Source of the DNA: Paenibacillus spongiae
GTDB lineage: Bacteria; Bacillota; Bacilli; Paenibacillales; Paenibacillaceae
Reading direction: 5' to 3'
Assembly: GCF_024734895.1 (NCBI RefSeq)
Contig: NZ_CP091430.1
Coordinates: 3,614,501-3,678,500 of the forward strand
DNA length: 64,000 nt
Of this stretch, positions 7,782 through 15,604 are shown piece after piece (positions within the stretch are counted from its first letter, which is position 1; each line of letters begins with the position of its first letter). The notes below the pieces were generated by a model, which worked only from the letters and a program-made list of their open reading frames with translations, was not told where the DNA came from and made no database searches. The translations under genes were made by a program, and so were the position numbers.

Positions 7782-9839
7782 ATGTTTCGTAAGTTAACCG
7801 TTATCGGTCTCGCGATCGCCTGTACGCTATCCATGTCATCAGGCGCATTCGCTGAAGAATCCAAGGAGAAGCCTCGCGGGAGCACGATTTCATGGCCAGA
7901 AAAGCAAGCGCTTCCAAGCTTTTCGAAGGTCAAGCAACTGGATGTGGCGGATGTTTATAATGCTCCCGGCGACATTAAGCTTCTCATGGCAACCTTGCAG
8001 GGCATCGTCAACCGTGTTGAGCCCCGGATCTATCTGCTGGAGAACAAAGAAGAAGGCAAGTTCACATGGCTGAACGACCTCAATGTGCCCTATAAAGTTC
8101 GGGATGACTACTGGCAGATCGTTCGAACTTATAAGAATGAAATCAGCGGCATCATTATTTACGATCCGAAAATTCCGGATTCGGTCAACGTGGCCACGAC
8201 GCTGGCAGGCTTGAAGGGGGCCGTCGTCGCAAGCCCCGAGCTGGCAGAGAAGCTGCAAGCCGCGCCATACGACCTGAAGGTGCTAAATGACCTGCAAGGA
8301 AAATTCAAGGACCGGATGGACGCTTACAACTGGCAATACGAGAATCTATGGAGCACGACGACGCATCGGATGCTTGTCGGACTTAGCCCTTACACCTCGG
8401 TCAGGCTGCCTGATAACCAGGAAGACCTGTTCAAAGTAGTGGCAGAGGAAAAGACGCAGGAGAGGGATGCCAAGAACAGGCAGGTCTACGATCTGGATTT
8501 GAGCGCAAGCCTTGGCAAATCGGATGTCTACCTCCGGTTCGCCGATGCGTTCCCGCAGGACGGCTGGGGTACGGCTGTTCATGAGGTTACAATTAAGGCC
8601 GACGGCAAAACGATCGCACAATTCATTCCAGGGACGCCTGAAGAAGAGCCGTTCCTGTACGACAGGCAGAGCTCGCAGGTATCCGAAGGCAGCGGCGGGC
8701 ACCGGTTTGCCGACAATAACCGTTATTTCATCTACAAATTCACACCGCCTGCCAATACTTCCAAGCTGACGGCTTCCGTCGAGATGTGGAATCAATACAA
8801 AGTTTCCGTCGGCAACGTTCAACCTGTCTCCTCCGAGCAGATGGAGCCATACGGCTACCTGCGCGATTATGCCGTTGCGAACCAAGCGATGGTGTTCTGG
8901 CTGGATTCCAACGTTCCGGAGCAGAAAGCACTATTTGAAAAAATCTTGTCGGATGTGAAGCCGGGCACGCCTTACTTGGGCTGGTTCAATAACGACGTTG
9001 AAGGAGAATTCAGCGGCGTCGAGATTACGTCCAATCATGGCGTCTATGTACTCGCAGCCGATTGGTTCAGCAACCTTACCGTTTTCTCCGGCACGAAGGC
9101 AAATAAGGCGAAAGCCAAGGCGGCAGATACGCCTAAGCTGGAGAATAAAATTTATGTGACTTATACGTTCAGCGAGGGCGACAACTTCCAGTACAATCAG
9201 CATAGAATGCGCATTCTGTGGGACGATCCGAACCGCGGGAAAGTGCCGCTGAACTGGACGTCGAGCCCGCTGCTCTATGACGGCGCTCCTGTCATGCTGA
9301 ATTATTTCAATGAGACGGCTACGGATAACGATTTGATTATCGCGGGACCTTCCGGCGCCGGCTATTTCTACCCGAATGCATGGCCGACAGATTCCTTCTC
9401 CGCCTTCTTGAAGCAGTCGTATTCCTATTTGGAGAAGACGGGCATGACGATTCCTTACGTATTGAATCGGGTTAACGGCGAGAATGTTCCATTAAGCGAC
9501 GCCCATGCTGCAGCCTATATGAAGGAGTACAAAGCTTCTGGGTTGTTCCTAAGCTGGGAGGATCGCCACGGCGTTGAGATTATCGACGGCAAGCTCCCCG
9601 TCTCGACGATTCAAGGCATGAGTACGGTGGAAGACGGCAAACGGATTCTTGCTGATGCCAAGGCAAAGTGGGATGGCAAGTCACCGTTGTTCGTCTCCTT
9701 GGGACTGCTTGCATGGAGCCTGACGCCATCGGATATTGCAGAGCTTCAAGCATCGCTCGGATCTGAGTATGAAGCGGTTCGCGCCGATCAGTATTTCGCG
9801 TTGATTCGCGAAGCGAACGGCTTGCCTGCTAAGCCGTAG
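7782..9839 (+). CDS. Secreted GxGYxYP-domain protein (putative glycoside hydrolase)
   Basis: 685 residues from ATG 7782 (GAGGTG at 7771-7776; a GTG at 7773 is in frame but lies within that site). A signal peptide is plain: MFRKLTVIGLAIACTLSMSS, cut after AFA. Residues about 45-170 match the GxGYxYP N-terminal domain (LMATLQGIVNRVEPRIYL). The name-giving motif GAGYFYP is at 525-531. Between them, about 230-345, sits an inserted beta-sandwich-like module rich in Tyr and Trp that may bind sugar. The family is annotated as a putative glycosidase, but no activity is established that I can cite. A terminator follows, so it forms a single-gene unit. Confidence 0.85.
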   Translation: MFRKLTVIGLAIACTLSMSSGAFAEESKEKPRGSTISWPEKQALPSFSKVKQLDVADVYNAPGDIKLLMATLQGIVNRVEPRIYLLENKEEGKFTWLNDLNVPYKVRDDYWQIVRTYKNEISGIIIYDPKIPDSVNVATTLAGLKGAVVASPELAEKLQAAPYDLKVLNDLQGKFKDRMDAYNWQYENLWSTTTHRMLVGLSPYTSVRLPDNQEDLFKVVAEEKTQERDAKNRQVYDLDLSASLGKSDVYLRFADAFPQDGWGTAVHEVTIKADGKTIAQFIPGTPEEEPFLYDRQSSQVSEGSGGHRFADNNRYFIYKFTPPANTSKLTASVEMWNQYKVSVGNVQPVSSEQMEPYGYLRDYAVANQAMVFWLDSNVPEQKALFEKILSDVKPGTPYLGWFNNDVEGEFSGVEITSNHGVYVLAADWFSNLTVFSGTKANKAKAKAADTPKLENKIYVTYTFSEGDNFQYNQHRMRILWDDPNRGKVPLNWTSSPLLYDGAPVMLNYFNETATDNDLIIAGPSGAGYFYPNAWPTDSFSAFLKQSYSYLEKTGMTIPYVLNRVNGENVPLSDAHAAAYMKEYKASGLFLSWEDRHGVEIIDGKLPVSTIQGMSTVEDGKRILADAKAKWDGKSPLFVSLGLLAWSLTPSDIAELQASLGSEYEAVRADQYFALIREANGLPAKP

Positions 9840-9861
9840 CACAGCTAAGTATGTATGAGAG

Positions 9862-9896
9862 AAGAGGACGCCGGATCGCTCCGGGCGTCCTCTTTC
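9862..9896 (+). terminator. Rho-independent terminator
   Basis: The 11-bp stem AAGAGGACGCC/GGCGTCCTCTT (9862-9872 with 9884-9894) is extended by an inner GGA/TCC, with T residues after it. Confidence 0.85.
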
Positions 9897-10028
9897 TATG
9901 TATGTTGCCCCCAACTTGGAGGAGGTACCACGTCGGGAGGCTATCATTTTGAACTGTTTACATAAGAATGACTAACTGCTTCCCAGGGATACATGATATG
10001 TGACGAATGTAACAAACACCACTTTCGA

Positions 10029-10207
10029 TTGATTTTGTCAAGTAAATGATCCTATAACAATTCTCATTGATTTTTAATAACAGCGGTTTATTGAAGGCTG
10101 TGTAAGGGTCTGAGTTTTCCTTGGTAAGTGTTGGTTCAAATGTTTATGGTATGGTGTTAGAAGGGTATTCGCCCAAACCTTAAACCAACCATTGGGAGGA
10201 CAAGGAC
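10029..10207 (+). promoter_or_regulatory. Promoter and structured 5' leader of the NlpC/P60 gene
   Basis: TTGATT (10029-10034) and TATAAC (10053-10058) are 18 bp apart. The remaining leader of about 140 nt is long for a one-gene unit. GTTGGTT (about 10130-10137) can pair with AACCAAC (about 10185-10192), enclosing a small AGGG/CCC hairpin just before the ribosome binding site. This could be a cis-regulatory RNA. It does not match the ydaO (c-di-AMP) motif that often precedes wall-hydrolase genes. Confidence 0.4.
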
Positions 10208-10858
10208 ATGATGAACAGCACGAACAGCATCAAGAATAATCGGGTCGGCAAAGCTTTACTGGGAATCACTCTCTCCTTCTCGATTGCTATATCCGGAAGT
10301 ATGCTCCTTGCACAACCGGCCCATGCCTCTGCTATGTCCGGTACATCAATTGCGAATGATATTATTGCATCGGGAAAACAATTTATAGGTGTTCGTTATC
10401 AGTTCGGCGCTCCAGGGGGACGAACCGATGCGTTCGATTGTTCTTCATTTACTCAATATGTTTTCAAACAAAATGGCATAAATCTTCCCCGTTCTTCGAG
10501 ACAACAGTCTACTGTAGGTACGGTTGTTTCCAAAGATCAATTACAACCGGGTGATTTGATTTTCTCGGACACGAATCGGGATGGAGTAATTAATCACGTA
10601 AGTATCTACATGGGCGGCGGACAAGTCCTTCATACCTATCGGGTCGGAATTGGTGTTACGATATCCAATTTTGCCGGCAGCACGTGGGATAAAACCTTTG
10701 TTACTGCACGTCGTGTCATCTCTGGAAGTGTTCAAGCACCTGCAGAGTCGACTCAGCCTGTTGTTACTCAACCTCAACATGATCAAGTCACAACAGCGAA
10801 AAAACATAAAAAAGAATCAACTCACCGGGACGAATCCGGACGCATATCTCGCGAGTGA
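10208..10858 (+). CDS. Secreted NlpC/P60 cell-wall endopeptidase
   Basis: 216 residues with a signal peptide cleaved after AHA (residue 40). The NlpC/P60 domain spans about 47-170. The catalytic Cys78 is in FDCSSF, His130 in INHVSIY and His142 in VLHTYR, giving the usual Cys-His-His centre. The family cuts gamma-D-glutamyl-meso-diaminopimelate bonds in peptidoglycan. A basic tail (about 195-216, KKHKKESTHRDESGRISRE) may hold the enzyme to the wall. The start has AGGAC about 8 bp upstream and a preceding GGGAGG. No partner genes lie beside it. Confidence 0.92.
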   Translation: MMNSTNSIKNNRVGKALLGITLSFSIAISGSMLLAQPAHASAMSGTSIANDIIASGKQFIGVRYQFGAPGGRTDAFDCSSFTQYVFKQNGINLPRSSRQQSTVGTVVSKDQLQPGDLIFSDTNRDGVINHVSIYMGGGQVLHTYRVGIGVTISNFAGSTWDKTFVTARRVISGSVQAPAESTQPVVTQPQHDQVTTAKKHKKESTHRDESGRISRE

Positions 10859-11126
10859 TTACACATCGTTTCTGCCAATTCGGCTTCTCCATTTCGTAAT
10901 GGTGACACCCGCGGATACGGCCTGGCACCAAACTGATAACGGGTTCCCATAAAGCTTCTGCCTATACTATTATTTGGGGAGGCTTTCCGGTCCTTGTTTT
11001 ATTATCGCCTTTTTGGACAATATTACTCAGGGAGCCGTTTCGAAAACGGCACCAAACGAGGCTGCCGTTGAATGAAAAGCAGTCTATCTTTCTATCAACA
11101 TGTTCATGATTCCATACGAATTTTCG
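10859..11126 (+). other. Intergenic region without a recognisable gene
   Basis: It contains a short hairpin, GCCGTTT/AAACGGC (11034-11040 with 11044-11050), and the phrase CGGCACCAAAC near 11048. I see no coding frame. Confidence 0.4.
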
Positions 11127-11155
11127 ATAATGCATGGGAGAAATCCGTGCATTAT
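11127..11155 (+). terminator. Hairpin overlapping the stop codon of the minus-strand small gene
   Basis: The stem ATAATGCA/TGCATTAT (11127-11134 with 11148-11155) is followed on the + strand by TTCTTTTT. On the minus strand no T run follows, so it would work best for transcripts coming from the left. Confidence 0.45.
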
Positions 11156-11334
11156 TTCTTTTTGCGGAAGATGAGGTAGGTGATAATCGTTAATGCGACA
11201 TATATGGCGATCACAACAGCAAGGGTGAACATTCGCTCTTGATCGGTGCCGTCGGCAAACAATACCGGACCTAACCCAAACATCGTTACCAGCGCATACA
11301 AAACAAACATGACAAAACCTAGAACAACTTTCAT
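11152..11334 (-). CDS. Small two-helix membrane protein (DUF6954-like)
   Basis: 60 residues, starting at the ATG ending at 11334 with GAGGTG 7 bp upstream on the minus strand. Two hydrophobic helices (about 2-22 and 36-56) are joined by a short acidic loop (FADGTDQERM), and the tail is RKKK. This matches small conserved Bacillales membrane proteins of unknown function; the DUF number is from memory. It is a single gene with no functional clue from its neighbours. Confidence 0.65.
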   Translation of the reverse strand: MKVVLGFVMFVLYALVTMFGLGPVLFADGTDQERMFTLAVVIAIYVALTIITYLIFRKKK

Positions 11335-11581
11335 GTTCAAGCACCTCAATTCTCGAGTTTGGATTTCGTTATCATATGATCTTTTCGTTAGCTATGTCCT
11401 TGTGTTTACTGTGTATACATAGGCCAAAACAAACTTGTTTATCTCGACTTACTCTATAAGTAAATGTTCTATTTTATGTAAAATTAAATAAATTCAACAC
11501 AATCTCGGTTACTTCGACATTATGAATGTGGTACATTAACGTTGCTTCATAAAAATGAAATATTTAGGAGGTAGTGTTAAA

Positions 11582-12085
11582 TTGAAAAATTCTATCGAAA
11601 TGAAGGTGAAGAGGAGACGTACGTTGTTATTGGCATTAACCCTTGCACTAGCTTTACCTTTTTCAACGGCATCGGCATCCGGCAAAGACGGAACCGCGAA
11701 AATCGCCGCGAGCGTATCCGTCGTTCGCGCGAACGGAGACGTCGTCACTCCTATGGGAGCGGGAGTGTGGGATTATTTGGGGCAGCGTTCTACTTCTTCC
11801 AGTGAGAATCCATCCAACTATGTTTATTCCACCGGAGGAGACTTTAAGTACAAAGTCGTATCCGGACCTGGCGGTGGCGCCTGGTATCAGCTGCGGGAAT
11901 ACGATCCCGACAATGCGGACGACATTATTACGGATCCTTACGGGTACAGTCTCTTTTACTTGTATCCCGGCGACACCCTGATCTACCGCGGGATCTCCGG
12001 CGCTGTCGACGGCGACAACAAGAAAGCGGAATTCTATGTCAAAGAAGGCTTTAGCGGTTCCGCGACCGTGCAGTATTGGGATTAA
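11582..12085 (+). CDS. Small secreted protein of unknown function
   Basis: 167 residues from TTG 11582, chosen because AGGAGGT (11566-11572) is 9 bp upstream; ATG 11600 is an alternative. The N-terminus is a signal peptide: basic KVKRRR, then TLLLALTLALALPF, cut after ASA. The mature part of about 130 residues is rich in Gly, Tyr and Asp, has no Cys, and ends in a strand-like ATVQYWD. It looks like a small beta-sandwich. I considered a lactococcin-972-type bacteriocin because of the GAGVWDY pattern, but no immunity or transporter genes are near. I do not recognise the family. Confidence 0.7.
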   Translation: MKNSIEMKVKRRRTLLLALTLALALPFSTASASGKDGTAKIAASVSVVRANGDVVTPMGAGVWDYLGQRSTSSSENPSNYVYSTGGDFKYKVVSGPGGGAWYQLREYDPDNADDIITDPYGYSLFYLYPGDTLIYRGISGAVDGDNKKAEFYVKEGFSGSATVQYWD

Positions 12086-12154
12086 TATTTTTATTGCAGA
12101 ATTGGTTCGAGTATGTACGGTCATACATGTATAAGTAACCGGAGATAAGAAAGC

Positions 12155-12193
12155 AAAAGGGATCAAGTTCTTGTCATGAACTTGATCCCTTTT
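12155..12193. terminator. Bidirectional terminator
   Basis: The 16-bp perfect stem AAAAGGGATCAAGTTC/GAACTTGATCCCTTTT (12155-12170 with 12178-12193) has A and T runs on both flanks. It serves the convergent genes ending at 12085 and 12249. Confidence 0.92.
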
Positions 12194-12248
12194 CCGATGT
12201 GTTCATCGCGATAATGTAAATGCCGGGCTGATTGCTTTGAAATCCGCT

Positions 12249-13292
12249 TTAAGGCGTGGAAACTGGAGGTATTTTGAGCACATCGCCGACCTTTACATCA
12301 TCGTTATCTGCCAATTGATTGTATTTCGCAATGGACTTAGCATAGCTGCTGTCACCAAAGTATTTTCTGGATATGCTTGAAAGGGTTTCTCCTTTTCGAA
12401 CCGTATGCCTTGTCCCAGCTTTATCCGTACTGTTCTTGCTCCCAGCCTGATTCGTCGGTAGGGCAGGAATGATTAAATGGCTGCCGGCTTTCAATTCCTC
12501 CTTTTCTCCAAGTTTGTTATGCTCCGCAATGAGTTCTGCATAATCCCCTGAATGATAAAATTGCATTGCAATTCGATACAAGGTATCGCCCGCGCGAACC
12601 ATATACGTGACCGGCAAAGTGATCTTAGCGTCACCCATATCATCTTGCTGCTTCTTAGGCTTGGACCCGGCTACAGAAGATAGTGCCGGAATCTTAATCG
12701 TATCCCCAACATTCATATCATTGATAAATACAATTTGGTTATGTTCCGCCAAGAGGGCGACGTATTTCTTCGAATTATAGAACTTCATGGATATCGTCGA
12801 CAATGTGTCTCCTTTTTGGACTTTATAGGTCGTGGGGAGTTTGGTCGTCTGGCCGGATGTTACAGAAGCAGAAGCTTTGTTCCCGTCGCTTCCCTTATTC
12901 GGAACGATAGTACGCTCCTGACCGCGATCTTGGTCCGCTTCTTTCACAGGGACTGCTTCGGGTGAAATCTCCTCCGGCTCTTCATTCTCGTAAGTGAGTT
13001 CGTCCGGCATTGGCGTCTTTTCAGAAGCTTCGGAGCTGCCAGCTTGCTCATCACCGGTCGGGTCACCATTTAACGATTCATCGTTTTCAACCGTTTCTTC
13101 GCCTGTCGGAATATTCTCTTCCGCAGACTGCTTTTGCCCGGAGCGTGATTGAGTTTCGTATATGCTGTACACTACTCCGCAAATGATTAGAAGAAAGGTC
13201 GCGGATGCCAGAATGATCTTATAAGCAGTCTTGTTCTTCCTTTTGCGACTGGCTCTGGTGGGGGTAACGCTGCCTGTGGAATCCTTGTTCAA
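12249..13292 (-). CDS. Membrane-anchored protein with three LysM domains
   Basis: 347 residues. The start is TTG at 13292 with AAGGAAGG about 8 bp upstream on the minus strand and a TATAAT-like box just before that. A basic N-terminus (RKRKNK) and one transmembrane helix (24-45) anchor it with the C-terminus outside. An acidic Glu/Pro-rich spacer (about 50-150) crosses the wall. Three LysM domains follow at about 155-203, 229-277 and 295-343 (YKVQKGDTLSTI, YMVRAGDTLYRI, HTVRKGETLSSI, each ending IPA or IPP). LysM binds N-acetylglucosamine polymers such as peptidoglycan. With no catalytic domain, it is likely a structural or adaptor wall protein. Confidence 0.9.
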   Translation of the reverse strand: MNKDSTGSVTPTRASRKRKNKTAYKIILASATFLLIICGVVYSIYETQSRSGQKQSAEENIPTGEETVENDESLNGDPTGDEQAGSSEASEKTPMPDELTYENEEPEEISPEAVPVKEADQDRGQERTIVPNKGSDGNKASASVTSGQTTKLPTTYKVQKGDTLSTISMKFYNSKKYVALLAEHNQIVFINDMNVGDTIKIPALSSVAGSKPKKQQDDMGDAKITLPVTYMVRAGDTLYRIAMQFYHSGDYAELIAEHNKLGEKEELKAGSHLIIPALPTNQAGSKNSTDKAGTRHTVRKGETLSSISRKYFGDSSYAKSIAKYNQLADNDDVKVGDVLKIPPVSTP

Positions 13293-13501
13293 AGCTTAAC
13301 CTTCCTTTCGTATTATAGAATCTTTGTATAGGTTTCATTTTACTATAATTATCTGTGATTAAGCCGAACGCTAATAAAATCGGGTAATTGGTACTAGTCC
13401 GGGGAGGGATAATCGTCCCGAATGTTTCGTTGCTTCAATAATCGTATTCGTATATACTCGTAATTGATGAATCACTAAATTTCTAAAGAGGCGGTATATA
13501 G

Positions 13502-14023
13502 ATGACAAAACTCGAGACGACCTCGGTTAATCGTAAATCGGACATCATTTCGGCGGCTATTGAGGTATTCGCGGAGATCGGATATTTCCGGGCTACAACG
13601 GCACAAGTCGCGGAAAGGGCCAAAATATCGCAGCCTTACGTTTTTCGTTTCTTTAAGACGAAAGAAGCTCTGTTATTGACAGCGCTGGAAGTATCCTGGA
13701 CGCGAGTGATCGATTCCTTCCGTAAGGTCATGGAGTCCACTCCGGAGGAACAATTGGAGACCGAACTGGTCCGGGCCTACGAAGATATTCTGGACACCTA
13801 CCAGAATGAAATGCTGCTTCAGATGCAAGCTCAGACGATTCGGGAAGAATCAATCCGGGAAGTGATGCGCAATGGATTCGGGGAAGTCCGCCAAATGGTT
13901 CTGGACGCTTACCGCGCGGCCGGCATTCCGAATGCCGAAGAACGCACGTTGATATTTCTAGCCCGGGGAATGCTGTGCAATATTTCCGCAGCGTTGGACA
14001 TGCCCGAGTTGATGGGGAAGTGA
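13502..14023 (+). CDS. TetR/AcrR-family transcriptional repressor
   Basis: 173 residues, slightly short for the family. The N-terminal helix-turn-helix is typical: DIISAAIEVFAEIGYFRATT then VAERAKISQPYVFRFFKTKEALL. The ligand domain (about 60-173) is all helical. It lies 113 bp upstream of a reductase gene, in the same direction. Two copies of a 16-bp palindrome sit between the two genes and a third lies at the end of the reductase gene. The simplest reading is that this protein binds them and represses the reductase. Confidence 0.92.
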   Translation: MTKLETTSVNRKSDIISAAIEVFAEIGYFRATTAQVAERAKISQPYVFRFFKTKEALLLTALEVSWTRVIDSFRKVMESTPEEQLETELVRAYEDILDTYQNEMLLQMQAQTIREESIREVMRNGFGEVRQMVLDAYRAAGIPNAEERTLIFLARGMLCNISAALDMPELMGK

Positions 14024-14049
14024 GGAGAGTGACGAGCATTTCAAATATT

Positions 14050-14111
14050 GTGATTGACCAATCAATAACAACAATGTTATATTGATTTCAAGTTAGTGAT
14101 TGATCAATCAC
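14050..14111 (+). promoter_or_regulatory. Promoter with two TetR-type operators
   Basis: Operator 1 is GTGATTGACCAATCAA (14050-14065) and operator 2 is the perfect palindrome GTGATTGATCAATCAC (14096-14111). A promoter with TTGACC (14054-14059, inside operator 1) and TTATAT (14077-14082) has a 17-bp spacer. Bound repressor would cover the -35 and the transcript start. TGATTGATCAATCA-like sites are typical for TetR-family repressors. Confidence 0.82.
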
Positions 14112-14136
14112 AAGATATGAGGATGAGGTGATTTCT

Positions 14137-15120
14137 ATGAAAAAAGCGATCGTCGTAGGAGCGACAGGAGGTACGGGTGCTTCGGTTACCGAGGAATTGG
14201 TCAAGCGAGGGATTCCAACGGTGGCCTTCGGGAGATCCCGCCAGAAATTGGAGCAGCTGGGGGCTAGGTTGGGTAATCCGACGATTTTAACAATTGCTGC
14301 AGGCGACGCTTTCCGTCCGAATGACATTGTCTACGCTTCGGAAGGTGCGGACGTTCTGTTCCATTGCGCTAACGTGCCGTATCACGAGATGACTAGCAAG
14401 CTAGTTCCACTAGGCGAATCCGTAATGACGGCCGCCGACCGATTGTGTATGAAAGTAGTCGCGATCGATGGCATCTATCCGTATGGAAGAAGGCAGATGG
14501 CACGGGCAACCGAGGAGCATCCGAAGCAGCCGCATACAAGGAAGGGCAAGATTAGGCTCGCTTATGAGAAGATGCTGTTCGATGATCGGTGGAGCCGGGC
14601 CAAGGTTATGATCGCACGATTGCCGGATTATTACGGTCCCACGGCGAACGAGGCTTCCTATCTGGGCTCTACGCTCGAAGCAATAGCGGTCGGCAAGATG
14701 GCATTTTTCATCGGCAATATGCGTGTTCCCCGGGAGTTCATTTACTTGCCGGATGCGGCGTTCATGATTGCTGAACTCGCCGGGAGAGACGATGCTTATG
14801 GGCAGAACTGGCATATCCCGGGCGCAGGCTTGATCTCGGGCAGGGAGATCGTACGAATAGCGCGGCAGACAAGCGGAAGCGCCAAACCGGTCATTCCGTT
14901 AGGAAGAGTCGGTTTGTCTTTGATCGGCATATCCGTCCCGGTAATGAAGGAAGTGGTGGAGATGCTCTATTTGACCGAAGAACCGCTTGTCTTGAGCGGG
15001 GACAAATACGAGCGGTTGATCGGACCGATCCGCGCGACGGCTTTCGAAGAGGGAATCGCGGCGACGATTCGCGACCTGCAAAGTAGAAATACCTCTATAA
15101 TTACGTCCATAAGTAATTGA
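14137..15120 (+). CDS. Atypical NAD(P)-binding epimerase/reductase (extended-SDR/NmrA-like)
   Basis: 327 residues from ATG 14137, preceded by GAGGTG (14125-14130); the GTG at 14128 lies inside that site. The dinucleotide motif GATGGTG is at residues 8-14, followed by an Arg-rich stretch (GRSRQK) after beta-2 that suggests NADPH. Other Rossmann parts fit NAD-dependent epimerase/dehydratase proteins, but the YxxxK pair is not obvious, so an NmrA-like or atypical SDR is possible. It is probably controlled by the upstream TetR. Genes of this kind often give resistance to electrophiles or quinones; that is inference. Confidence 0.78.
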   Translation: MKKAIVVGATGGTGASVTEELVKRGIPTVAFGRSRQKLEQLGARLGNPTILTIAAGDAFRPNDIVYASEGADVLFHCANVPYHEMTSKLVPLGESVMTAADRLCMKVVAIDGIYPYGRRQMARATEEHPKQPHTRKGKIRLAYEKMLFDDRWSRAKVMIARLPDYYGPTANEASYLGSTLEAIAVGKMAFFIGNMRVPREFIYLPDAAFMIAELAGRDDAYGQNWHIPGAGLISGREIVRIARQTSGSAKPVIPLGRVGLSLIGISVPVMKEVVEMLYLTEEPLVLSGDKYERLIGPIRATAFEEGIAATIRDLQSRNTSIITSISN

Positions 15121-15128
15121 TCAATCAC
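15113..15128. promoter_or_regulatory. Third copy of the TetR-type palindrome, across the stop codon
   Basis: GTAATTGATCAATCAC differs at one base from operator 2 (14096-14111). The TGA stop of the reductase (15118-15120) lies inside it. Confidence 0.7.
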
Positions 15129-15301
15129 TAACATTTACTGAGGATAGTTTCATTATGAGTACTTTGGCTCAACTTAATAATGGCGGAACTGGGGGACTCT
15201 ATTGCGGGAGGAGAAAAAAACCATCCGCACATTAATATTAATGGGTATAATTGTATTCAACGTTCTATTAGAAGTACATTCTTAACAAAGGGGTAAATAA
15301 T

Positions 15302-15430
15302 ATGATCGAAGTCTTTGAGACCGATGTAATATGGGATCATGACTGGCACACGCAGCGAAATAATTGGTTTACGACTCCCCGCATGAAGTGGCCAGACATA
15401 TTACAGACTGGGTACAAAGCTGTTCAATGA
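15302..15430 (+). CDS. Small ORF, 42 residues, unknown
   Basis: ATG 15302 has AAAGGGG about 7 bp upstream, and a terminator follows 29 bp after the stop, so it looks like an independent transcription unit. The product is rich in Trp and Asp (FETDVIWDHDWHTQRNNWFT), with no signal peptide or membrane helix. It may be a small protein or the stub of a lost gene. It lies just after the third TetR-type palindrome. No family recognised. Confidence 0.45.
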   Translation: MIEVFETDVIWDHDWHTQRNNWFTTPRMKWPDILQTGYKAVQ

Positions 15431-15458
15431 ACGGGACACCTTGTCCTTAAAAGAACCG

Positions 15459-15488
15459 AAGGAGCTGACGCGGCAGCTCCTTTTGCTT
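15459..15488 (+). terminator. Rho-independent terminator
   Basis: The 9-bp stem AAGGAGCTG/CAGCTCCTT (15459-15467 with 15474-15482) is followed by TTGCTTTG. Confidence 0.8.
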
Positions 15489-15604
15489 TGCCTCAAAATA
15501 TGGCTAAGTCAACAAATTCTTCACTATATTTTGACATCATCCTAATTGTTGACAGGTACTCTCATGTACGGAACAAAAATTCCCAACAACAAGGAGGAAA
15601 TGTC

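Noticed and set aside
10059-10207. ydaO-type c-di-AMP riboswitch before the NlpC/P60 gene
   Set aside because: The conserved purine-rich junctions of that motif are not present; only a generic foldable leader is supported.
11582-12085. Possible lactococcin-972-type bacteriocin
   Set aside because: The GAGVWDY pattern is only a loose fit, the protein is too long, and no transporter or immunity genes flank it.
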